A stretch of DNA of 12,519 nucleotides from an uncultured Eggerthellaceae bacterium (GTDB lineage: Bacteria > Actinomycetota > Coriobacteriia > Coriobacteriales > Eggerthellaceae): the NCBI GenBank assembly GCA_934631995.1, contig CAKTYF010000050.1, forward strand, positions 1 to 12,519. Direction: 5' to 3'. A program made the position numbers and the translations under genes. The notes beneath the pieces were generated by a model, which was given only the letters and a program-made list of their open reading frames with translations, ran no database searches and was not told the DNA's origin. Of this stretch, positions 1 through 6,644 are shown piece by piece (position 1 is the first letter of the stretch; every line of letters begins with the position of its first letter).

Positions 1-697
1 CATTGTAGCAGTTCATAAACGAGCACGCCTGATTGCTGAAGCCAAGAATGCCGCCCGCATAGCGACCGGAAACGGATGCCTTGTTCGCACAGCCGCTGAA
101 GCTAACGGGGTCGGACGTTGCGCCGCCAACAATGCCGGCAACACGTCCCTTGCCGCTCGTTGAAGAAACAGAACCCGCAAAAGAGCAATTACTGATAGAT
201 ACTTTTTGGGCAAAACCAGCGATACCGCCCGCATACTGCTTAGTCGTGCTTACGGTCCCTTCGACTTTCAGATTCTTCACAACGCAGCCATCGCCCAGGT
301 CGGCAAAGAACCCGCTATCATCCGGTGCCTGCGTAACCGACAGCCCCGATACCGTATGGTTCGCGCCATCGAACGTGCCCGTATAATAGTAATCATTCGT
401 GCCAATGGGCGCCCACTCCCCCGACAGAGCAATGTCATCGGTCAGCTGGGCGCAAATCCCATTATTTCCCGCGTTAACGGCGTCGCGGAAATCCGCTAAA
501 TCCTGCGCCGTTGCAATTTGGTAAGGATCATCTGCGGTTCCGCTTCCCGAAAGCGCAAGCGCAGATGCGTTTGATTGCCCGTCGCTCAATTGTTCCGGTG
601 CGGCTTCGTCCGCAAAAGCGGGCAGCGGCATAAGCCCCAGCACCAAAACAAGAGAAAGCAGGCTGTTCAGGATTGAACGTGAACGTGAACGCTTCAT
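1..697 (-). CDS. Secreted GLUG-repeat surface protein, N-terminal part (runs off the window)
   Basis: The frame is open from an ATG at 697 to the left edge, giving 232 residues and no stop, so the gene continues outside the window. Residues 1-29 form a signal peptide: basic start (MKRSRSRS), hydrophobic core (LLSLVLVLGL) and a signal peptidase I site after AFA (27-29). A folded region with the pattern GTADDPYQIATAQDLADF (52-70) follows, typical of the segment before GLUG repeats in bacterial adhesin-like proteins. Three glycine-rich repeats are visible near residues 155-178, 185-211 and 213-232, each of the form GGI.GF or AGIVGG followed by a Cys-containing strand (SNCSFAGSVS, SGCANKASVSG, MNCYN). 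An AAGGAGG ribosome site lies at 711-717, 13 bases upstream, which is rather far. The protein is probably exported and cell-wall attached, but any anchor would be in the missing C-terminus. Ligand unknown. The upstream riboswitch suggests cobalamin-dependent expression. Confidence 0.85.
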   Translation of the reverse strand, partial: MKRSRSRSILNSLLSLVLVLGLMPLPAFADEAAPEQLSDGQSNASALALSGSGTADDPYQIATAQDLADFRDAVNAGNNGICAQLTDDIALSGEWAPIGTNDYYYTGTFDGANHTVSGLSVTQAPDDSGFFADLGDGCVVKNLKVEGTVSTTKQYAGGIAGFAQKVSISNCSFAGSVSSTSGKGRVAGIVGGATSDPVSFSGCANKASVSGRYAGGILGFSNQACSFMNCYN

Positions 698-804
698 CTT
701 TTTTACCAGTCCTCCTTCGTTGTTCCCCACAAGCAACTGCTTTCACAAAAGAGGACGCGAAAGACGATGGCGAAGCGTCTTGCTGCGAAGCTCCCTGGTA
801 GTGG

Positions 805-970
805 CAGGTGCTCACGATATCGCGCGGCGATCTGACTCATCGTTGCCGGCAAACGCTAACAACGCATCACAGTGACCTACTCGCAGGGATTCTCACCCCA
901 TTCAGCCGGCTGCCCCAAGGGACAGCTTCGCGATTTTTACATTTTGCCAGTTTATCACCTTTGCACCTCG
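805..970 (-). promoter_or_regulatory. Probable cobalamin riboswitch in the leader of the GLUG-repeat protein
   Basis: Read on the minus strand, this leader carries the conserved cobalamin-aptamer elements in the right order: GAATGGGGTGAGAATCCC (about 886-903; consensus GGGAA..GGTGAAAATCC), then TCACTGTGA (866-874; consensus CNACTGTGA), then GAGTCAGA (831-838; the 3' core element that normally precedes the closing helix). A closing helix can form between ATCGCG (929-934) and CGCGAT (819-824). A second pairing, AGGTGC (963-968) with GCACCT (806-811), may extend it. The aptamer is compact and lacks large peripheral stems. The only gene downstream on this strand is the surface protein starting at 697, so the switch should repress it when cobalamin is plentiful. 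Seen: the motifs and pairings. Inferred: ligand and sign of regulation. A covariance-model search would settle it. Confidence 0.65.
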
Positions 971-1435
971 CTTCGGGGGCCGTGGCGCTAATAGGTAACA
1001 TCGCATGCTGTGCTGTAAGCGAAGGCCCCGTGGCTGCAGGCGCGAACTGCTGGCACGAACGGCGGGCGGCGCGGGGCGACTTGCGCGGGCAACTGGAGGT
1101 CGGCGCCAGGCGGTCGGCACGGGTGGCTGGCGGATGCGGGCGGACGGGCGGCGAGCCTGGCGGTTACGGACCAGATGCCAGGCAGCGCGAACCGCAAAAA
1201 TTGACAAGTTTCCGAAGCTTTTAGAGACAAGATGCGATTTTCTGGAAGCTCCAGTCGTTGCTTACTAGCGTTTCCCCAGGTCAGAGATTTTGGTTGCGCG
1301 TTCTGCTGCGCCTTCACATGATTTTCTTTCCAAAAGCTTCGGAAACTTGTCAGTAATTGCGCATCAGGTTGCACAAAACCCCAAGGCGGATCTCGGAGAA
1401 AACGATTCTATGAAGCGTACTGGATGAATAAGCGC
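970..1435. other. Gene-poor intergenic stretch, part very GC-rich
   Basis: No convincing gene is visible. Bases about 1030-1180 are extremely GC-rich and G-biased on the plus strand, and are open in several frames on both strands simply because stop codons are rare there. None of these frames has a ribosome site or a recognisable protein. The stretch also contains the 1202-1352 inverted-repeat element, listed separately. The promoter for the riboswitch and surface protein must lie on the minus strand in or near this region, but no convincing -35/-10 pair was found. Confidence 0.5.
1202..1352. repeat. 151-bp element bounded by a perfect 21-bp inverted repeat (MITE-like or invertible segment)
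   Basis: Bases 1202-1222 (beginning TGACAAGTTTCCGAAGC) are the exact reverse complement of 1332-1352 (ending GCTTCGGAAACTTGTCA), with 109 bp between. A 21-bp perfect match at this spacing is not expected by chance. The interior holds no gene. No poly-T run follows either arm, so it is not a terminator, and no clear target-site duplication flanks it (AAAAAT on the left, GTAATT on the right). Possible readings are a non-autonomous transposon remnant, an invertible regulatory segment, or an interspersed genome repeat. No transposase or invertase gene is in the window. Confidence 0.7.
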
Positions 1436-1469
1436 AAAAAAAGATGCGGCACCACGTGGCACCGCATCT
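1436..1469 (-). terminator. Intrinsic terminator of the molybdoenzyme/MFS gene cluster
   Basis: On the minus strand, arms AGATGCGGTGCC and GGTGCCGCATCT form a 12-bp stem (two central G-U pairs) around an ACGT loop, followed directly by seven T residues. It lies 40 bases after the stop of the small zinc-ribbon gene, so it ends transcription from the genes to its right. There is no T run on the plus-strand side. Confidence 0.9.
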
Positions 1470-1509
1470 GAAAGAGAGGATGAATCTAAGAGTCGCGCTT
1501 TCGTCGCGC

Positions 1510-1707
1510 TTACCGCTCCTCGCACGAAACGGGAGCAGCGGGAGGTCGCAGGGCAGACGGCTGCAAGGCGGGCGCTCCGCACACGGGGCAGACGCGCGCA
1601 TCGGAAGGAAGCTCGACGCCGCACAAAAGGCATTTTCCTTTTTCGGGCAGGCCGCTCACCTTTCCCAACCCGCACGCTCCGCAGCGGGTGCAAAACATAC
1701 ACGCCAC
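1510..1707 (-). CDS. Small cysteine-rich zinc-ribbon protein, 65 aa
   Basis: A GTG start at 1707 is preceded, 8 bases upstream, by a GGAAGG ribosome site (1716-1721). A less likely alternative is the ATG at 1698. The protein has four N-terminal cysteines spaced CxxCxxCxxC (residues 3, 6, 9, 12) and then a classical zinc ribbon, CLLCG at 26-30 and CPVCG at 40-44. The Pro/Ala-rich tail ends in CEER. The first cysteine set could bind a second zinc ion or an Fe-S cluster. The gene starts 32 bases after the MFS stop codon and is followed by a strong terminator, so it is probably the last gene of the same transcript. No specific family is recognised and the function is unknown; a metal-binding accessory or regulatory role would be a guess. 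Its small size leaves some chance that it is not translated. Confidence 0.6.
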   Translation of the reverse strand: MACMFCTRCGACGLGKVSGLPEKGKCLLCGVELPSDARVCPVCGAPALQPSALRPPAAPVSCEER

Positions 1708-1739
1708 AACTTCCGCCTTCCCTGTTCGCTCAAAAACTC

Positions 1740-3053
1740 CTACGCACGCTTTGCGCGCTTACGCGGCATGAGCACTGCAATAACAGCAGCGATTGCCATG
1801 GCAACACCAACAATCAGGAAGGAATTGCCCACCACGCCGGTCTGGTCAATGATGATACCAGCCAACCAGGGACCAAGGTAGCGACCCACAATATTGATGG
1901 TGCCCACAACGCCCGTGCCTGTTGCGCGGATGTCGTCGTCGTAGTACTCACCGGCAGCAGTCATGATAACCGTAATAACGCCCGTGGAGGCCGTGATGAT
2001 AGCAACAAAGATGTAGCACACAATCAGAGACGGAGCAGCACCGCTGGTCAGGTAGAAATAGTAACCGAAACCGAAGATTGCATTCAGACCAACCATGAAC
2101 GCCATGATGTTCTTGCGCTCCATGCGGTCAGACAGCTGACCCAAAACAAGCTCGGTCAGAATGGTCAGAACGCCGGCCCACGTAATGCCCAAAGATGCCT
2201 GAGCCAAGTCGAAACCAACAGACTGAATGGATGCAACGTAGTACTGGGAAGCAGCCATGTAACCAACTTGGTAAATGATGTAGAACAGACCGAAATGCCA
2301 GGTGATAGGCATGCGCAGAACTCGAGCGATAGCAGACTGGCCGTTGCCCTTCGCGTCCTTAGCTTCCGCTACTTCTTCCATCTTAGGAGCAGGAGCAGCC
2401 TGAACGCCTTCGGGAGCGCCGTAGGGAGCAAGACCCTTCTCTTCAGGACCTTCGCGGAAGAAGATGGCGATGAACACTGCAATAGCAGCATAGATGCAAC
2501 CGAAGATCACGTAGGACATTTCCCAACCCATGGCGGCAATGATAAGCGGGGTGACAATGCCCAAGATGATGGCGGAGAAGTTCGCACCCGGGGTGATAAG
2601 GCTCATGCCCATGCCGCGCTTATTCGGGGCAAACCAGCGGGAAACGATCTTCGGAAGGATGGCCATAAGCAGACCAGCAGTACCGCAACCGGTAATGGAC
2701 CAGGTCACGATTGCGGGAACAAGGCCCAAAGGCGCCAAGAAGCCGAACAGGATAGCGCCAACAGCGGCCAAAGCGCACGCAGCAACAATTGCCTTGCGCG
2801 TGCCGAACTTATCGGCAGCCATGCCCCACGCGAACGAAAGGCCCGCATAAAACACCATGTAGATAGAGGTGATCAAGCCAATTTCGGCGTAGTTGACGCC
2901 CAGGGACTGACGAATGGACTCCAAGGTCAGAGCAGGAAGACGCTGAGCGCTCAAAACAATAAACTGCGTCAGAAAGCCGCCCAGGCAGATGATGAATGCG
3001 TAATGCAGACCTCCGCTTTTCTTCGGGGTGGTGTCTTCAATGGTTTGAAGCAT
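1740..3053 (-). CDS. MFS transporter, oxalate/formate-antiporter-like, 437 aa
   Basis: This is a 12-helix major facilitator superfamily carrier of usual length. MFS motif A is present between helices 2 and 3 (GMAADKFGTRKA, residues 77-88). A hydrophilic Ala/Glu/Lys-rich loop at about 200-247 divides the two six-helix halves, and the tail is basic (PRKRAKRA). The ATG at 3053 has an AAGGAG site 6 bases upstream (3060-3065). The N-terminal half resembles the OxlT-like branch, whose members exchange small organic anions. MFS carriers of this kind sit beside molybdopterin enzymes in Eggerthellaceae, where they are thought to move the aromatic substrate or product. The gene follows the 150-aa unknown protein after 47 bases, in the same cluster as the Mo enzyme. 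Substrate unknown; import of the enzyme's substrate or substrate/product exchange is an inference from context. Confidence 0.93.
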   Translation of the reverse strand: MLQTIEDTTPKKSGGLHYAFIICLGGFLTQFIVLSAQRLPALTLESIRQSLGVNYAEIGLITSIYMVFYAGLSFAWGMAADKFGTRKAIVAACALAAVGAILFGFLAPLGLVPAIVTWSITGCGTAGLLMAILPKIVSRWFAPNKRGMGMSLITPGANFSAIILGIVTPLIIAAMGWEMSYVIFGCIYAAIAVFIAIFFREGPEEKGLAPYGAPEGVQAAPAPKMEEVAEAKDAKGNGQSAIARVLRMPITWHFGLFYIIYQVGYMAASQYYVASIQSVGFDLAQASLGITWAGVLTILTELVLGQLSDRMERKNIMAFMVGLNAIFGFGYYFYLTSGAAPSLIVCYIFVAIITASTGVITVIMTAAGEYYDDDIRATGTGVVGTINIVGRYLGPWLAGIIIDQTGVVGNSFLIVGVAMAIAAVIAVLMPRKRAKRA

Positions 3054-3100
3054 CGTGAACTCCTTTTGAAACGTTTGGAATAGTTTTCTATGATCAAGCT

Positions 3101-3553
3101 TTAGGAAAACAGCTGCGCGCGCACCTTGCCAAACTTCTCTCGCCGCGCCACACGCTTCTTCTCGGCATTTCGCTGTTTAGCTTCGGTTGCTGCCGCCTCG
3201 AAAGCTTTATGGGCGGCCTTACCCTCTTGCTGTTCAAGCTCGGCGTATTCGCGAATGCGATCCCAGTCCTTGATAAGCGAAAGCGCTTGCGCCTTCTTTT
3301 CGACCGGAACATACAGGTCAACGCCGTAATTCTTGTCTTTGTGCTGCGGAATGCCAATGGTCAGAATAGGATGGTTCATCTTCAACGAACCGCAATCCCT
3401 GCCATACAGATGAATGCCGCGCTTGCGAAAGATATACGCGATGCCATCGTATTGCCAGGTCTGCTTGATATTCGTCAAATAAGACCAGGTCATCTTCTTG
3501 TATTCTTCAAGATCGACAACCGTTGTCCATCCTTTTTTCTGCTGTGGAAGCAT
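3101..3553 (-). CDS. Hypothetical basic protein in the molybdoenzyme cluster, 150 aa
   Basis: The frame could be extended upstream to 3700, but the ATG at 3553 has a strong AAAGGAG ribosome site (3561-3567) 7 bases upstream and the extension reads as noise, so 3553 is chosen. Residues 1-100 look like a compact alpha/beta domain with many aromatic residues (GWTTVVDLEEYKK, QYDGIAYIFRKRGIHLYG, YGVDLYVPV). Residues about 97-145 form one long, strongly basic helix (EYAELEQQEGKAAHKAFEAA, EKKRVARREK) that may be a coiled coil or bind nucleic acid. There is no signal peptide, membrane segment or metal motif, and only one cysteine (54). I do not recognise the family. It lies between the Fe-S subunit gene (193 bases upstream) and the MFS gene (47 bases downstream), so a role in enzyme maturation, electron transfer or control is possible but unproven. 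Confidence 0.8.
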   Translation of the reverse strand: MLPQQKKGWTTVVDLEEYKKMTWSYLTNIKQTWQYDGIAYIFRKRGIHLYGRDCGSLKMNHPILTIGIPQHKDKNYGVDLYVPVEKKAQALSLIKDWDRIREYAELEQQEGKAAHKAFEAAATEAKQRNAEKKRVARREKFGKVRAQLFS

Positions 3554-3746
3554 TTGTTTTCTCCTTTGGAGGGGAAAGCGCCACATCGCAAGGGACAAGA
3601 AGAGAAGACGAACGGACTCTTCTGGAGGGGTCACCCCCTGCGATGAGTGCAAGAGTAAACATAACGGGACATAAGAAGTGGCAGCTGGCGGCGCCACCAT
3701 GCTCCTAAAGCGTGATTCCCTAAGGGAACCTTTTCAGCGCGAACGC
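3554..3746 (-). other. Spacer between Fe-S subunit gene and unknown gene, with small hairpins
   Basis: This 193-base gap interrupts an otherwise tight cluster. It has a short perfect hairpin TTCCC-TAA-GGGAA (3716-3728) right after the Fe-S stop codon, a GTGGC/GCCAC pair (3678-3697) and a GGGGT-C-ACCCC palindrome further on. None is followed by a poly-T run on the minus strand, so none is a good terminator. They may be mRNA processing or attenuation sites. No clear promoter was found, so the downstream genes are taken as part of the same cluster without certainty that they share one transcript. Confidence 0.35.
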
Positions 3747-4079
3747 TTACGGCATGAAGACAGAAACCTTCTTGCCGCCCAGCTCGATCATGCGAGCTGC
3801 CACTTGATCAGCAGGCAAGACCTCGATGATCTGGGCCAAGCAATGTTGCTGGCAGGCGGCGGGCTTGCCCTGGCTTACCCGTTCTTCACATAAGTCGCAC
3901 AGGTTAGTTGGTACGGGAATATAATCCCACTCCCACGAGCCGTTGACTTTCACCGGACCGTACTGCTTGATGACAATGCCCTGCTCTTCGAAGGAAAGAC
4001 CCTTCTCTTTCATGCAAGAAACGGTGCAAGAATCGCAGCCAAAGCAAAGCCCGTAATTGATAAGCATTGCGTTTTTCAT
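3747..4079 (-). CDS. Short 4Fe-4S electron-transfer subunit of the molybdoenzyme, 110 aa
   Basis: Two cysteine groups are visible: C12-x2-C15-x2-C18-x3-C22 (CFGCDSCTVSC) and C61-x2-C64-x11-C76-x3-C80. In the DmsB/NrfC-type fold these combine to hold two [4Fe-4S] clusters; the usual DmsB-type partner is about 200 residues and holds four, so this is a short form. There is no signal peptide or membrane segment, so it is cytoplasmic. The ATG at 4079 has AAGGAGG (4086-4092) 6 bases upstream, and only 21 bases separate it from the stop of the catalytic subunit, so the two are co-translated. Small partners of this type accompany the cytoplasmic catechol dehydroxylase group in Eggerthellaceae. It probably passes electrons from a ferredoxin- or quinol-level donor to the Mo site. 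The absence of a membrane-anchor gene agrees with a soluble complex. Confidence 0.92.
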   Translation of the reverse strand: MKNAMLINYGLCFGCDSCTVSCMKEKGLSFEEQGIVIKQYGPVKVNGSWEWDYIPVPTNLCDLCEERVSQGKPAACQQHCLAQIIEVLPADQVAARMIELGGKKVSVFMP

Positions 4080-4100
4080 AGTATGCCTCCTTCCCTGCCG

Positions 4101-6440
4101 TTATTTCTGAAGAGCGGCCAGCTGAGCGGGAGTTGCAAAAAGGCTCTCGTCAACAGGACATTCCGCTTTACGAATATGGCAGATACCGTTCTTGTAGGGC
4201 GCACCGTAACCGGTGACCGAAACGCTTTCATGCGGAATCAGGTTGTTCGCGTTGGATGTGAACACGCCATAGGGGTTTTCGCCCTCGCCGCTTTGCTCCG
4301 GATACCACCAAGCGTGCTCAACGTGGACGAACTTCTCGCTCACTTCGTTCGTCAAATTCGCTTTCTGCACCATGCGGCCCTGCGGGCTTTCAACCTCAAC
4401 CCAATCGCCTTGGGTAATGCCGTATTCAGCAGCGGTCTTGGGATTGATGGTCACCAACGGCCAGGGATGCAGCTTACGGCACGTAAGATCCTTTTGGCGA
4501 TGCTCGGAGTGAAACATGGAAATGTGACGACCACCCGTGGTGTAATACAGCGGATACTCGGCCTTGAGCTCGGGTTTCGACTCGTGGGAGAACTCGGGCT
4601 CTTCGAAGTACGGCAGCGGCTGTTCGCCGTAAGCGGCAAGAACCGGCGACCACAGCTCAATGCGGCCAGATCTTGTCTCGAAGCCAAGGTTGCCGTCGGC
4701 GCGCAGCAGACCCTTCTCGTACTTCTTGTATTCGTAGCCCGCCATCTTTGCCGGAACAGCCTTTACTTCGTCCAGGCCGTAGCCATAGTTCTCACGCAGT
4801 TTGGCGTCGAAGAACTTGTCGGGCGTTTCCATGCCTTCCCACAGCTCAGGGCGCATACGACGGCCCATATCAATAAGAATCTCCAGGTCAGACTTGGTGT
4901 TGGGATTGTCGATGATCTGGTTCATAGCGCCAATGAAGTGCTGGTTGCGGCCATAGTTCGGCGTTACCAGACCCTCGTGTTCAACGTAGGTGGAAAGCGG
5001 CAGCACAACATCGCACAGCGCCATAATGGTGGGAGTCATGAAGATGTCGTTCGCAACCACGAACTCAAGGTCCTTCATAGCCTCATACCAACGTTTAGGC
5101 TGGTCAGCCATGCAAGCAAGCGGGTTGTTGCCAATAATCCAGCACATGCGCAGCTTGTAGTAGCCTTCCATATCGGCCCATTTGCCTTCAAGCCAGTTCA
5201 GCAGCGTGTCGCCCTGAACACCGCCCATAGCAGCACCTGCGTTGAACAGGGCGTATTTGCCATCGGGATCAATAATGTGCTTTGCCGCCATTTCGGGGTC
5301 AAGAACGTCCATCATGTCGTAGCGCCACTGGCCAATGAAACTCGTAGGCTTCGTGATGGTAATGCCGCCGGGAACATCAATGTAGCCGCAAATGGCGCAA
5401 ATGGCCAAGAAGCACTGAGCTGCTTGCGTGGAGGCCTTGGACTGGTCAAGCGCAACACCCCAGGTAGCAGTGGAGGGAGCATTCGTTGCGAAGGCACGCG
5501 CGGCGCCAACCAGCTGTTCGGGATCAACCCAGGCAACTTCTTGCACACGCTCGGGCGTCCATTCCTTGCAGGCCTCGGCCAGCTGCTCGAAACCATACGT
5601 CCAGCACTCAACGAACTCGTGATCATACAGGCCTTCGCTGATAATGACATTCAAAAAGCCCAGGCCAACAGCGGCATCGGTACCAGGACGAAGCTGCAAA
5701 TGGAACTCCGCATGGGCAGCAAGCCACGTGACACGCGGATCGATAACGATAATCTTCGAGCCGCGCTTAATCAGGTCGATAATGCAGGGGCCAAAGAAGC
5801 CATCGGGGCTGGAATACAGCGGGTCTTTGCCCCAGACCATGATGTATTTCGGAACAACGTAGCCCGGATGATCGTAGCGATCTTCCCAGTACTGAGCGGA
5901 GTCGATTTCCGGAACGCCGGCGCCCAGCAAGTAGTTGGTGATGGTAGCACGCGGGCCGTAGCACGCTTCGCCGGAGAATGCGTACGTGGAAGCGCCGTTC
6001 GGCGTGTTGCAGATAGCGGGGCCATACACCGGAGCGTACAGCGTTGACTCGCGGCCGGTACCCGTAAGCGTGAAGATGGTCTCGGCACCCCACTTTTCCC
6101 AGATGTCGCGAATGTTCTTCTCAATCAGGTCGTACGCTTCATCCCAAGAAACCTTGCGCCACGCATCTTTGCCGCGATCCGCACGATCACGCACCATGGG
6201 GCTGGTCAGACGCTCGTCGCTGTACACCACTTCATCAAGGGTAAGGTTACGAACGTCCAAACGTCCCTGCGTGATGGGATGATCGGGGTCGCCTTCCACC
6301 TTCAGGATCTTATTATCCTTGACGGTAACGATAACGCCCCATCCTACGGGATGGTCTCCCGGCGGCGACCAAGCGCAGGTGCGCACCTTCATTACGCCAT
6401 CGCTTTCTTCTAAAACGTATGGCTGCTTTGCATCAAGCAT
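4101..6440 (-). CDS. Bis-MGD molybdenum enzyme, catalytic subunit (acetylene hydratase / catechol dehydroxylase branch), 779 aa
   Basis: This is a DMSO-reductase-family molybdopterin enzyme. Familiar segments appear in order: VKDNKILKVEGDPDHPITQG (40-59), KVSWDEAYDLI (96-106), IIVIDPRVTWLA (230-241), LRPGTDAA (250-257), VVLPLSTYVEHEG near 490, and a C-terminal dinucleotide-binding domain from about 655 (TTGGRHISMFHSEHRQ). Cys160 (GEACYGPRA) aligns by eye with the metal-ligand cysteine of acetylene hydratase, and the following 150 residues resemble that enzyme. The N-terminal iron-sulphur site keeps only Cys22; positions expected to be cysteine are Asp29, Trp34 and Asp62, so the FS0 cluster is probably absent, as in pyrogallol transhydroxylase. 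No Tat signal is present: the protein is cytoplasmic. The start ATG at 6440 has AGGAGG at 6445-6450. With its Fe-S partner, MFS carrier and LuxR regulator, it is most likely a reductive dehydroxylase or transhydroxylase of a small aromatic compound. Substrate unknown. Confidence 0.92.
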   Translation of the reverse strand: MLDAKQPYVLEESDGVMKVRTCAWSPPGDHPVGWGVIVTVKDNKILKVEGDPDHPITQGRLDVRNLTLDEVVYSDERLTSPMVRDRADRGKDAWRKVSWDEAYDLIEKNIRDIWEKWGAETIFTLTGTGRESTLYAPVYGPAICNTPNGASTYAFSGEACYGPRATITNYLLGAGVPEIDSAQYWEDRYDHPGYVVPKYIMVWGKDPLYSSPDGFFGPCIIDLIKRGSKIIVIDPRVTWLAAHAEFHLQLRPGTDAAVGLGFLNVIISEGLYDHEFVECWTYGFEQLAEACKEWTPERVQEVAWVDPEQLVGAARAFATNAPSTATWGVALDQSKASTQAAQCFLAICAICGYIDVPGGITITKPTSFIGQWRYDMMDVLDPEMAAKHIIDPDGKYALFNAGAAMGGVQGDTLLNWLEGKWADMEGYYKLRMCWIIGNNPLACMADQPKRWYEAMKDLEFVVANDIFMTPTIMALCDVVLPLSTYVEHEGLVTPNYGRNQHFIGAMNQIIDNPNTKSDLEILIDMGRRMRPELWEGMETPDKFFDAKLRENYGYGLDEVKAVPAKMAGYEYKKYEKGLLRADGNLGFETRSGRIELWSPVLAAYGEQPLPYFEEPEFSHESKPELKAEYPLYYTTGGRHISMFHSEHRQKDLTCRKLHPWPLVTINPKTAAEYGITQGDWVEVESPQGRMVQKANLTNEVSEKFVHVEHAWWYPEQSGEGENPYGVFTSNANNLIPHESVSVTGYGAPYKNGICHIRKAECPVDESLFATPAQLAALQK

Positions 6441-6477
6441 GTCTCCTCCTCTTTACTTCAGGCTCACTTGCTTGCAT

Positions 6478-6521
6478 CTGCACGCGTTGCTTTGCTGTTG
6501 CATTTACGGTTTCGCGTGCAG
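6478..6521. promoter_or_regulatory. 9-bp inverted repeat upstream of the molybdoenzyme (possible operator or leader hairpin)
   Basis: CTGCACGCG (6478-6486) and CGCGTGCAG (6513-6521) are perfect reverse complements, 26 bases apart, centred about 60 bases upstream of the enzyme start codon. The site could bind the neighbouring LuxR-type regulator or form a stem in the mRNA leader. A 26-base spacer is long for a single LuxR dimer, so two half-sites or an RNA stem should be considered. Confidence 0.4.
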
Positions 6522-6604
6522 CTTTCAACGCCGGGAAGCATAGGAGAATTCTGCGGTCATGCATAAGACTCAAAAGGGATGTTTTTCAAGAAAAGAGGAC
6601 TTCC

Positions 6605-6644
6605 AAAAAGGGTTGTTTCCGGTGAACGGCTCACCAACCCTTTT
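6605..6644 (-). terminator. Terminator-like stem-loop between the LuxR gene and the molybdoenzyme
   Basis: AAAAGGGTTG (6606-6615) pairs with CAACCCTTTT (6635-6644), and an inner GGTGA/TCACC stem (6621-6625, 6631-6635, the last base shared) can form instead of or on top of it. On the minus strand the structure ends in five T residues (6609-6605). It lies about 165 bases after the LuxR stop, so it would end the regulator transcript and leave the enzyme cluster to its own promoter. The symmetry means it may work in both directions. Confidence 0.6.

Noticed and set aside
1202..1352. Inverted repeat as a transcription terminator
   Set aside because: The arms are 109 bases apart and no T run follows on either strand.
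808..1374. Several overlapping frames on both strands
   Set aside because: They overlap the riboswitch, the GC-rich block and the inverted-repeat element, have no ribosome sites, and disagree with each other. Stop codons are simply rare here.
2268..3083. Open frame of 271 codons on the plus strand
   Set aside because: It is antisense to the clearly coding MFS gene and lacks a ribosome site and a protein-like composition.
3554..3700. N-terminal extension of the 150-aa unknown protein
   Set aside because: The extension has no ribosome site and odd composition, whereas the ATG at 3553 has a strong AAAGGAG site at correct spacing.
4083..6047. Open frame of 654 codons on the plus strand
   Set aside because: It lies entirely opposite the molybdoenzyme and Fe-S genes, has no ribosome site and no recognisable domain. 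Long antisense frames are common in GC-rich genes with biased third positions.
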